This document shows, one piece after another, positions 55,295 through 64,000 of a stretch of DNA of 64,000 bases. The stretch is from the NCBI GenBank assembly GCA_028023455.1, contig JAQFVV010000151.1:1331001-1395000 (forward strand), read 5' to 3'. Each line of letters opens with the position of its first letter. The first letter of the stretch is position 1. The notes beneath the pieces are model-generated. The model saw only the letters and a program-made list of their open reading frames with translations. It searched no databases and had not been told where the DNA came from. Source of the stretch: Epiperipatus broadwayi. Its lineage: Eukaryota; Onychophora; Udeonychophora; Euonychophora; Peripatidae. The position numbers and the translations under genes were made by a program.

Positions 55295-56470
55295 GATAAA
55301 GTTATATATTACTTACCAGTAAATACATATATAAAATCTTTATTTTGTGTTCATAGGAGAAAAACATTTTTTTTTCATTTTAATTTAAGTGATTTTAAGA
55401 CTAAAAATAGATGTTTATATTTTAAAAATCACCCAACTGAAGAAATTGGTTGTCTTTTCACTCTTCTCCATTTTTTTTTTTAGAATTGAGAATGTTTTTA
55501 ATTGACAATAGTTATTTGAAGTGCTAATTACTCAATAAAATTCATAATTCCTGCAAATTTAAATATAAATATTTTTTTAATTATTTTTACCATTTATAGG
55601 ATTAAGTGTTTATATGGCAGAAATAACTAGAATAGACTAATTAATTTAGCCATTGTGTTGAAAGACTGATAATGTTTCTTTGTCCAATGAATTTTAACAT
55701 TAAAAATATATCTAGTGTTTCTTTTTTTAATTTGGGGACATCCTCCCCCCACCCACCTAATATTAAAAATGATAAATTTTATAACAGGCAGTAAACATAT
55801 GTAATGGCAGAACTTAGTTTATAAGTCAGAAGTGGCAAACTTAATAGTGTGTTGGACATCTGGTGATAAAAATAAGAAGTAAACCCGTTTTTAATAGTAC
55901 TCAGAATTCTAATTCAATGATTCACATTTAAAAAATAAACTTTTTGTAAATGTATATTTGACACTTGTAAAATTTTGAGGTACCGAATCAAGAGCAAGTT
56001 TGTAATACTGTTAAACTTTCTTTTTTTAATTGATGATCTTACGTAGGTGTGTTGTGCGTTTTTTATATGCCTTACAGTTTTGTTCTTTATGAACTTATTT
56101 TATCCATGAAATTTATGGATAGCAATGCTCCGTTACTTTCATTATCCAACTTATTTTCAATTATTAGAATTGTAGTGAAAGTAAACTTGACATGGAAATC
56201 TTATTAAAATAAGCAGCACATTTTTTCTACAGTACCTTATTATATTATGAAAGGAACGATAAGAAATATTCATCTCTATTAACATTTTATATAAAAATTG
56301 AACAGTAATGCATGATGCGTATGCTTGAAAAAATTGCATACGAACTATAAAATGTTGGCCATCTCTCTCTGTAAATAATACATATAATAGCAAAAGAATG
56401 AACTAATAATACTCTTATGCATATAAAGTATGTATTGTTTATTTTTAAATGTCTATAGGAACAATTAGAT
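55295..56470. other. A+T-rich intronic DNA with no recognised feature
   Basis: A C-rich stretch (CCTCCCCCCACCC near 55742) is the only compositional feature. No coding-like or repeat family match seen. Confidence 0.4.
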
Positions 56471-56479
56471 TGTATAATT

Positions 56480-57240
56480 TTGTACTAGGAAAATCAACAT
56501 TGAGAAGGATATATGAGAGGGTGATATCTCCAAAACTTTTTACAACAGTTTTGCAAGAAGTGCTTTGTAGATTGAAATGGGAAACAAACTAAAAGTAAAT
56601 GAAGATTATTTAAGTCGTCTAGATTTTGAAGGTGATGTTATGTTTTTTTGCAAATAATATCTTAGAGTTTCAAGAAATGTTGCAAGAGTTATCAGAAGAT
56701 GGTAGGACTAAAGGTAAATGTTAAAAAAAGTAATGTTCAATGGATTTCTCAAAAGATGAACATAAAGATTGATAATGATGAGTTAGAAGAAGTTAGCAAT
56801 TACAGATACCTTGGTCAAGTTATTACTACTGGTGGAAGGGTTGGATGAAATTATTCATAGAATTATACTTGGTTGGAATGCTTTTGGCAGAAATAATATT
56901 AAAAGGAAATATGCCTATGTATTTGAAGAGAAAGGTTTTTAATAAATGTGTTACACCAGATCTTATTTACAGATCTGAGACTTGGACACTTAACAGAAGA
57001 GTAATACAGAGACTTCAGACCACTCAAAGAAGTATGGAAAGATGCATATTAGGAGTAACAAGAAGAGATCGGAAATGAAATGTATGAGAGAACAAATATG
57101 TTTTACCAATATCATCTTGCTAGAAAAGATTATAATGGATGGACATTTGAAATTTTAAACTGGATTCCTATAGATTGCATCAATGCTATTGAAACAGATC
57201 TGTTTCACCTATTATATTCTATAATAGTGTATTTTGTTTC
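56480..57240 (+). mobile_element. RTE-type LINE, RT second half and C-terminus
   Basis: SPKLFTTVLQEVLCRLKW, VNEDYLSRLDFEGDVMFF (degenerate FADD), LEEVSNYRYLGQVITTGG (56785-56835), LKGNMPMYLKRKVFNKCV and TPDLIYRSETWTLNRR (56905-57000), then RLQTTQRSMERCILGVTRRD (57009-57068). The order and wording match RTE elements ('VFNQC.LPVLTYGAETWTL...L...QR.MER.MLGVS.RD'). A frameshift before 57080 breaks the 'W.GH.AR' region, and the tail is lost. Confidence 0.85.
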
Positions 57241-57589
57241 ACTCAGATTGCGTGCATTTCTTTAATTTAAACTTTGAGCGTGCTTATAATATTGCCGAGT
57301 ATGTGCGTGTATAATCGCCTTGTTAATTATAATATAAAAATACAGTCTTAAATAATTATATACGTGCATATTCATTTACGTTTGTTAAAACTGAAGTAAA
57401 CATAACAGTGGGTAGCTAGAATTTATGTATATAACAGAATAATAAGTTTAAATTTATAAAATTACTTATTTAAGTTTCAATATTCATTTTAAATAATTTT
57501 CAAGTCTCTTGTTTGTTTAAAATTACACAAGCTGTAATTTTGTTTACGAGTTTTAACATTTCATCTAAAAATAATCTTTTGGCTGAAAC

Positions 57590-58330
57590 GTGACCCATTT
57601 AAAATTATAACTAAGACAAATTATAAAATTCAGTCAGGCATTAATTCATACTAAGTGCTCTTGGGACTTTAAGGAATATATCTTTGACTCTGGATGTAGC
57701 TATGATGCAAATTGGAATAATAGAGCTTGTAAGTCCAGATTTAACTATAGCAAATATTTTACTAAGTGGATATTTAGTTAAAGGCAAAGTTCGAACCAGT
57801 AAACAAGTGATGTGGCAAGAGTAAAAGGGGGAGGGACCTACTGTCAAAAGTAGAATATAAAAAAGGCCTGTAGTAGCCATAAAAAAAGGGGTTGTTGCTG
57901 TTGAAAGGTTGTGTGTTGAATTGTTGTTGCTGCTGAAAATATTTCTGAAGACCAGTGCTGAAAAATTAATAAAAAAAGCTGTTTCTGCAGTACTTTAGCA
58001 AGCTGAATTCTAGTAAGCCACTACCCAAGCTGTTCAAATGAGGACCATTGGCTAGAGACAATAGACAGCCGTCTATTTTTCCTGACTGCTGCTACCAATG
58101 AGAGAAAACATCAACCTACAGTGCCCAGTCAGTGATGGAGAAGTTACACCTGAAATACCAGAGAGTTCCTGACCAGAGTAATGAGGAAAGCCACCACAGA
58201 AGTAAATTTCCCAGCTGCATCCAGACTCAAACCTAGATAAGCCACAGCTGATTTAACAGAGAGAAGATGCCTTGAAAGACTCGCTACCAAGATTACCGGT
58301 AAATCATTCTGCAGAATATGTTAATTTCAT
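57590..58330. other. Less A+T-rich block with a TATA-like element
   Basis: AATATAAAAAAGGCC at about 57855 is a good TATA box in an otherwise richer sequence, followed by GTTGTTGCTGTTG and TTGTTGCTGCTG repeats. No frame matches a known protein. It could be the U3/R part of a decayed LTR element, a promoter, or unique intronic sequence. Undetermined. Confidence 0.3.
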
Positions 58331-58744
58331 AACTAAACTCATTCTAAATTAAAAGCTAGCTAACTAATCAAATCTCGTATTTAATTTATAAATGTCATTT
58401 AAACTGTTTATATTAAATTCATTTTAAAGCTTAGAGCACTCTCAAAATTCTTGCTTGATCATTAATATTTTAAGTAAGCATAAATATTTAGTTTCTATAA
58501 AACCATTCAAACAAATTCTCATTTCTAAATTATAATTTTATTGATCGTTTTCTGCAATTTATTTTTATGTTTATTAATTTGTGCTATGTTCATCAGAACG
58601 GAGTTTTGTGTTTTAATAATTATCGGAGAGGCGAGTAATCACTTTTCCGTTATGTCATATTATTGTAATATAAAGAATATAGGCAAAACTCCCTTCTAAA
58701 ATAAAACTATTATTTACGCTAGAGTGAATCAGTTACTTATAATG

Positions 58745-59015
58745 CACCAGATAAGTTATTTAAAACGCATCTTTTGCATGAGTTATTTAAAATGTATATT
58801 TTGCACAAGTTATTTAAAATGTATATTTTATGTATGTTATTTAAAACGCATATTTTGCATATGTTATTTAAAACGCATATTTGCGTAAGTTATTTGAAAT
58901 GGATATTTTACGAGTTATTTAAAATTAATATTTGAGTAATTTATTTAAGAATCAATATTTTGCGTGAGCTATTTAAGAATCCATATTTGACGTAGATTAT
59001 TTAAAAATCAGTTCG
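58745..59015. repeat. Minisatellite, unit about 28-30 bp, about 9 copies
   Basis: Units of the form GTTATTTAAAACGCATATTTTGCAT repeat with drift: early units are near identical, later ones degenerate to TTATTTAAGAATCAATATTTTGCG. It is the densest tandem array in the window. Confidence 0.9.
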
Positions 59016-59279
59016 TTTGATATTAGATGTAAATTATATGACATATAATTAATGTTTCAAGTTCTAGTAAATCTTTAAATTTGCTATAACTCCATTTAAT
59101 TAAAGATTAAGAAGCTATGCAGATCCTTAAATCAGATTCTTATTATTGCCTTTATCATGTGACTTAATAATCTCATTTATGAACTGACTGGTGGTAGTAG
59201 CACTGAAAGAAGCTAAGATTTTGGCATAATTAATTTATGAAAATATTAATTTAGCATTGTGAATGTGTTGCTAGTTAGC

Positions 59280-59660
59280 ATAAATATGCATCTCTCCTTG
59301 CTATACCTATAATGGCCTACATCAGGATCATTTCCACGTCAAGTCACGCCTCGAAAGTTTAGGCAACTGTGACATTTATTTGTATTTGAAGGAACCAAAG
59401 CATTCCAAAGGGCTCATAAGCCACTGTTCTGCTCACTTAAATAAAAAGGCCTCATCATATTATAGCCAGCAAACCAGTTTGGGGAACTGTTTACTAGGTA
59501 ATAAACCTCAATTAAGAACACATTCGAGGCACACTTATTCTGATACTATAGTTTATAATGCACTAGAATCTGACGTTAGACTGCCACACCTCAGTTCAGC
59601 TTCCCTAGAAAGTAACTTCGGCTTTGATCTGATTCGGAATCTGAGATAATGCGTTTATCT
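59280..59660 (+). other. Less A+T-rich block with an 89-codon open frame
   Basis: The frame at 59380-59649 (contains KASSYYSQQTSLGNCLLGN) sits in a stretch less A+T-rich than its surroundings. I recognise no family, no splice pair supports an exon, and Ser/Leu richness could come from composition alone. It may be internal sequence of the same decayed element as the neighbouring blocks. Confidence 0.25.
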
Positions 59661-59872
59661 GTGTAGCAATTATATATCATGCAAATATCTTTATAGTTGA
59701 GTTTAAACTTAGTAAAAATGATAATATAATCTCCATCAGTTACCAATAAATTGATCACTCTAACTATTACTGATTTCCACTATATAGAACATAGCATGAG
59801 TTATGACGTAGAAGATGGTATGGGCATATTAAAGTCATAGACCAATTAAACATTTTCAACCTGTGCTCTTCA

Positions 59873-60075
59873 CGATCTTGCATGTGAGCACTATAATATG
59901 CTTTATTAAATCATTTATAACCCTGAATATTCACTCACCTGCATGTGAGCATTGTATAATTTGCTCTAGTATATTATTTGTAACCCTGAGTATTCACTCA
60001 CCTGCGTGTGAGCACTCTAAATTGCTGTATTATAATTTTCATAATCCTGAGTATTCACTCACCTGCGCGTGAGCC
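59873..60075. repeat. Tandem repeat of about 64 bp, about 3 copies
   Basis: Each unit holds CCTGCATGTGAGCA (or GCGTGTGAGC), a T/A-rich middle and AACCCTGAGTATTCACTCA. TGAGTATTCACTCACCTGC in each unit contains a short dyad (TGAG...CTCA). Confidence 0.85.
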
Positions 60076-60199
60076 AAATATACCCAATTTATTTGCTTTA
60101 TAACTTATTGTTACATTAAATTTATGAAATATAAATTTATCTCAGTCTCCATTCTTGCTCATTACCTTATGAATCACTAGTTAAGTTATATAATATGTA

Positions 60200-60438
60200 A
60201 TGGGGGGGGGATGTCTCATGTTTTACTGCTTTGCTATTGCTGGAATGTGAATAAAGAGATATCGAGTGTAACCTCAGGCATGTCATTCGTGATGGGTTGA
60301 CTTGGAAGCATGGGTAAGAGAGTTGAGGTATGATCAGACGTAGGATATTACTATCCCGACTTGGTCAGCTTTTGGTTCTCTGGCTCGGACTCTCGGTCTG
60401 TTGAGCAAATTAGCAAATGTACAAACCTGACCATTACA
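60200..60438 (+). other. Possible LTR-like segment
   Basis: A G-rich purine tract (AATGGGGGGGGGA) is directly followed by TGTCTCATG. An AATAAA occurs at about 60249, and CTGACCATTACA ends near 60438. The PPT-TG...CA arrangement fits an LTR edge, but no second LTR or primer-binding site was found, so this is only suggestive. Confidence 0.2.
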
Positions 60439-60629
60439 CTATATGCCAGCCTTAATGTGATGTGATTTCACTTAAACCATTGATGAATAGACTTTCTAAG
60501 AAGGGATAACATCAGATCTAATCAGTATCACTTGATGTTTTCTAAATAGTTTATATGACTTTAAACTTTGCAGTAGATCTTTTATCACCTTTGTCTTATT
60601 GATTCTCCATTTTCATGCAGTGATATCGA

Positions 60630-61620
60630 TTTACTACGAATAGTTATTTGAATTGACTGCATCCAGCTCATATACATCATGATCTGCATAGGGTAGTTTT
60701 ACGATGCTACATTTACCATTAATAGCATCCTCATGCAAGTCACTATGATCATTCCAACTCCAAAAAAAAAAAGATAGAAAGTTATATAATAATATAATAG
60801 AGATACAAACCAATTCATGAACAATAAATACATCTACACATAGAACATGCTGGTTTTTTATATTTGATACTTTGCAATGCTGACTTTCAGCAAAAGGCTT
60901 CTTTTCAAAAGACTTCACCCACTTGTGGTTCTCCGTTCTATCTTTGACCATATTTTTGATTGCAACAGTCAATAGTGCATTTCTTTAGAATGTTTTGGAG
61001 ATAATCTTTTGATGTAAAGGGTTTTGCCTTTCCCATGAAATCCATTCTCAAGTTCACTATAAAAAAAACTTTTTAAGATCTTATATCCATTTTATTCAAA
61101 AGTCCAATCCAAGAAACTATAATATCATATCTAACAAGATAAATATTGGTGGATCTTATTATTTTATCATTATATTTCTAGAATTTTATGAAATATCTTT
61201 AAATGAGATTTTTCTGATACCTTTACATTAAGTCGATAGAGGATACAAGTCTCACCCCCATGTAATAAATTAGGCCAAATATCAATTTTGTATTCAGCTA
61301 ATTTAGTTGCAATAGTTATAATGTCACAAAGAAATACCATAGTAATGTGGTGGCTGTATTGGTCTGTTCAATATCTAAGTCCACTTTTCTACTCAAAAAG
61401 CCATTATTTAAATTGGCTCACATTCTTAGATTAATAATCATCCTAGCTAAACGTTTCTGAAGATTTTTTTTTTCTATCATTGGCTGATAAAAGAGTTTTT
61501 GTGAAGATTAATTATTAATCCAAAGTTTTTATATGATACTTTCTATGGATTGTTTTTTGAACTGGAAAGGATCATCGATATATTCATAAGTTAGGAAGAT
61601 GAAAGTCTTGCTTTTCTTGT
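60630..61620 (-). mobile_element. LINE remnant, RT C-terminus
   Basis: Minus strand 60972-60634 is open for 112 codons: VAIKNMVKDRTENHKWVKSF and EKKPFAESQHCKVS match the 'A.DR..WR..V..G...FE..R...A' tail of a LINE ORF2, followed by HVLCVDVFIVHELVC, which resembles the terminal C..C.....GL.SH zinc-finger. Further upstream (61200-61480) are decayed RT pieces. Same family as 2.2 and 32.0 kb. Confidence 0.65.
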
Positions 61621-61697
61621 AATAACTTCCTATTGAAAAATTTCCTTATCAAATGTATCTTTACTCTGATTTACAAAACTACTAGTCAAGTGTTATT

Positions 61698-61772
61698 GGC
61701 GGGGGGGGCGCCGCGGACCTTTCTGGAAAAAAGGGGGGGGGGGGGGGGGGGTGGGGGGGGGCCTTCTGGCCG
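61698..61772. other. Anomalous G-rich tract
   Basis: GGGGGGGGCGCCGCGGACC, then a run of about 19 G, GT, and about 10 G, then CCTTCTGGCCGG, in DNA that is otherwise very A+T-rich. The abrupt change on both sides looks like a low-quality or mis-filled stretch. A real G-quadruplex-forming insertion is the alternative. Confidence 0.6.
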
Positions 61773-61799
61773 GTTTGATTTAAAAAAAAAGCTACTTAT

Positions 61800-62830
61800 A
61801 AATGGTTCTAAAGACCACTATCATTAAGATCAAAAACAGTTAAACCTATTAAAATCCTGGTTTAGCATCAATTTTTATTTTGAATATTTCAGATTTTCCA
61901 TTTGTAGTAAAACATTTCTTTCATGACTTCATTCAGAAGCTTTATAATTCAATTAAACTTTGGTGGAAAATCAACAAATTAAAAAAATCAAAAAAAAAAA
62001 ATCAACTAATATCAAACAATACCACAGATCTTAATAATTTTTATTAGTCATTTATTAGACTAGAGATTTTCCAATAATGGATATTTCTGTAGTGTAATTT
62101 TCACTACACGACTCTCACACAAGGTAGCGAATGAATTCTATCAACTTTTATTACCTTATGTAGGAAATGCCTCCATCAAATCAATAAAAGTGATATATAA
62201 ATTACTCCTTTCTTCCAAACATTTTTTTTTTTTTATATTTACCTAGCAGTAAAAACCATTTCTACAGTGCTTCATGATTCTTTAAAAAACAATATTATAT
62301 AAAGTGGAACAGATTTTAAATTTACATCGAACATTCAAAGTTTTGGTCTGGTATAATAATGATAATTATTATATAGCCAGTTGCTCTGAAGGTCTAATGT
62401 TATTTTTGAACTCTCAAGTGGTAAGCTGAAGACAGTTTTTTTTGCCTCTGTATAAGCTGGGATAATTTTTAAGTACCCTCAGCTCTATAGTCTACCACTG
62501 TGCTTCATCTTACTGGGCAAGGTATAATGGTGAACAGGCTCTTAGGTATTGTCTGAAGACTGTGTCTACTGATGATTATGAGACAGGATGTATTAATGAT
62601 ATGATTGTGGATTGTGGTAGCTATGTGATGGAGAACAATTTCACATTAATTATAAATTTAATTAATGTAATGCACTGTTAGCTTCAATTAGGATCACAGA
62701 GACCCTTAGATATTTTTACTGAGAATCTAATCAGTTGTGTTATTTATCAAGATCATCTTTAACTCATATTAGGACTTGTCAACATAATTGTTGTGTTAGA
62801 TGGGTTATTTTAAATTTCATAATACATTTA
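61800..62830. other. A+T-rich intronic DNA with no recognised feature
   Basis: Poly-T and AT tracts, and a short palindrome around ATTAATTATAAATTTAATTAAT (62645-62666). No repeat family assigned. Confidence 0.4.
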
Positions 62831-62835
62831 ATTGT

Positions 62836-63100
62836 GATAACGTATTTTTAATTTAGGCAATAAGATCATCATACTCCATAATTAGAAAAATTTCTTCAGA
62901 TTATTACAGAGTTTGTGTTATTTATAGAACAGTGGACATAACGTTGTAATAAACAAAAGATTCTGGTAATGTATATTTAATTTAGACAATAAGATAATCA
63001 CATTCCATACTTAGAAAAGTGCCTTCAGATTATGATAGAATTTGCGTTACTTCATTACACGTTAGTAGCAAATGTAATGTAACAAACAGAAATTTTAAAA
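62836..63100. repeat. 129 bp tandem duplication
   Basis: GTATTTTTAATTTAGGCAAT starts at 62842 and a matching copy at 62971. Both continue AAGAT.ATCA.A.TCCATA, TTAGAAAA.T and CTTCAGATTAT. Moderate divergence. Confidence 0.8.
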
Positions 63101-63527
63101 TATTATTTTTAATCATCTTAGTTCACCATAATAGTGAAATTGTTATAAGTAATTTGTGCTGGGTGGTTTTAGGCAAGTCTCTGCAGTGATTTCTACCATT
63201 TAGTGGTTTCTATGCTATTTTCTTTTCTCTACTGATATCAGAAACACAATTGAAGAAGTTTATCAGTAAATGTTCTAATCTTACTAATGCATATGTTTTA
63301 GAAAGTATTAATTCTAGTTATCATTCAAACATTGTTAAGAATAAATTCCACTGTTACAAATAAAAAAATATCCAGCTAGAAATGTTTAGTTATGATACTC
63401 TTTAACATTATATTTCAGTAACGGCTGTTGTAAGTTTTGTATAAGAACAAAAAAATAATAATTGTTCTACTAACCGAATGTAAAATAACATTTTAATAAT
63501 TGTATTTTGTTTTTCTCTATTTTGCAG

Positions 63528-63662
63528 TGAATCTGGAGAAAATTCCACATTCATTTTGGCATGCACGTTTTCATCAACAGGAAAATATTTTGCATTGTGT
63601 CATGGAAATAAGCAATTGCTGATTTTCAAAACAACACCAGAATGGAAAAAATTTAGAAGTTG
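63528..63662 (+). CDS. WDR4: WDR4 exon 2
   Basis: Acceptor TTTTGCAG ends at 63527, donor GTAATG starts at 63663. With exon 1 the frame reads S-ESGENSTFI then LACTFSSTGKYFALCHGNK, QLLIFKTTPEWKKFRS and a split codon. Vertebrate WDR4 has 'ILASTFSKSGSYFAL..D.KRLILF.TKP' here, the first complete WD-repeat blade, so length, spacing and key residues (TFS.+G.YFAL, LIF+T.P) agree. The remaining WD repeats lie beyond the window. 45 codons are encoded. Confidence 0.9.
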
Positions 63663-63759
63663 GTAATGATTTATTTTATTCTTATTATATGATTGTGATG
63701 TTATTTGTTAATATTACAATTTGATATAAGCCTTTACAAAAAGTGCATTTTTAAAATTC

Positions 63760-63800
63760 TTTATTTCAGACAGTTTCGACATGCTAGCAGCCTTCTTCAA
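63760..63800 (-). ncRNA. HF3-like hammerhead remnant in WDR4 intron 2
   Basis: Minus strand: TTGAAGAAGGCTGCTAGCAT, GTC, GAAACTGTCTG. The GAAACTGTC block is exact. The first block is changed (TTGAAGA) and helix II is poor. It shows the family also occurs in the next intron. Confidence 0.35.
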
Positions 63801-64000
63801 ATCTAAAAACGTGTTTAAAACAATTCTAAGTAATGATGTATATTATAATGTTTTCTGTTTTGCTAGGCCTCTACACGCTAATATAAACTGCGCGCAGAAG
63901 TTGATCAAGCTATGTCAAAAGAAGAAAGTTGTATTTCTATTTAAAAACATAACTATAATTCCTGATCAAACTCGGCCTATTAATTGTTGAGAATTATGCT

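Larger units (their letters stand above)
28020..63527 (+). other. WDR4: WDR4 intron 1 (about 35.5 kb)
   Basis: Donor GTAAG at 28020, acceptor TTTTCTCTATTTTGCAG ending at 63527. All features between are repeats or unassigned sequence. The intron holds more than half of the window and nearly all the recognisable LINEs. Its size comes from accumulated elements in both orientations, with no sign of a nested host gene. Confidence 0.75.

Noticed and set aside
63781-63990. Open frame just downstream of WDR4 exon 2, considered as exon 3
   Set aside because: The translation does not resemble the next WD40 segment of WDR4, and its start is an HF3-like ribozyme remnant.
1-64000. CRISPR arrays, operons, Shine-Dalgarno sites, bacterial-type genes
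   Set aside because: None seen. Tandem repeats here lack spacer structure, and introns and SINEs show the DNA is from an animal genome.

Overview
This window is from a large, strongly A+T-rich invertebrate-type animal genome. The evidence is eukaryotic introns with GT-AG sites, tRNA-derived SINEs with target-site duplications, and several non-LTR retrotransposon lineages plus Penelope and mariner debris. A chelicerate or other large-genome invertebrate would fit, but nothing here fixes the phylum. There are no prokaryotic genes, and nearly all short open frames are chance frames or transposon debris.

The one recognisable host gene is WDR4, the non-catalytic WD40 subunit of the tRNA m7G46 methyltransferase, on the + strand. 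Exon 1 carries the start codon (27940-28019). A 35.5 kb first intron follows, then exon 2 (63528-63662). The phases match exactly across the intron, and the gene continues beyond the right edge. A GC-containing promoter-like stretch with an NRF-1-like palindrome lies about 280 bp upstream of the ATG. No second gene was found to the left (1-27600).

The rest is repeats. (1) LINE remnants: a long degenerate RTE-type element antisense inside WDR4 intron 1 (about 28.5-31.2 kb, endonuclease to RT C-terminus, split by a SINE); two + strand RTE fragments (36.7-37.5 and 56.5-57.2 kb); fragments of a second LINE family (2.2-3.3, 32.0-32.9, 33.4-34.3, 60.6-61.6 kb); and a Jockey/R1/I-like RT (52.0-53.1 kb). 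(2) A short piece resembling the region before the GIY-YIG domain of a Penelope-like element (4.2-4.5 kb). (3) A deleted mariner (51.2-51.7 kb). (4) Two tRNA-derived SINE families: SINE-A, with clear 11-14 bp target-site duplications, and SINE-B, with a shared 3' end containing GAGCAATAAAG. (5) Many foldback elements with long inverted arms, and several local tandem duplications.

The most interesting signal is that three different foldback families (here HF1, HF2, HF3) carry hammerhead-ribozyme motifs. HF2 has a near-canonical type I hammerhead between exact 36 bp inverted repeats (36303-36590). HF1 has a CTGACGA...GAAACTAGTC hammerhead-like core whose helix III strand is a perfect palindrome; a diverged copy keeps helix II and the palindrome by compensatory changes. 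HF3 carries CTGATGA/CTGAAGA...GAAACTGT cores in inverted pairs. With a Penelope-like remnant nearby, this suggests a lineage of small, non-autonomous, ribozyme-bearing foldback retroelements related to Penelope LTRs or retrozymes. Catalysis is not demonstrated.
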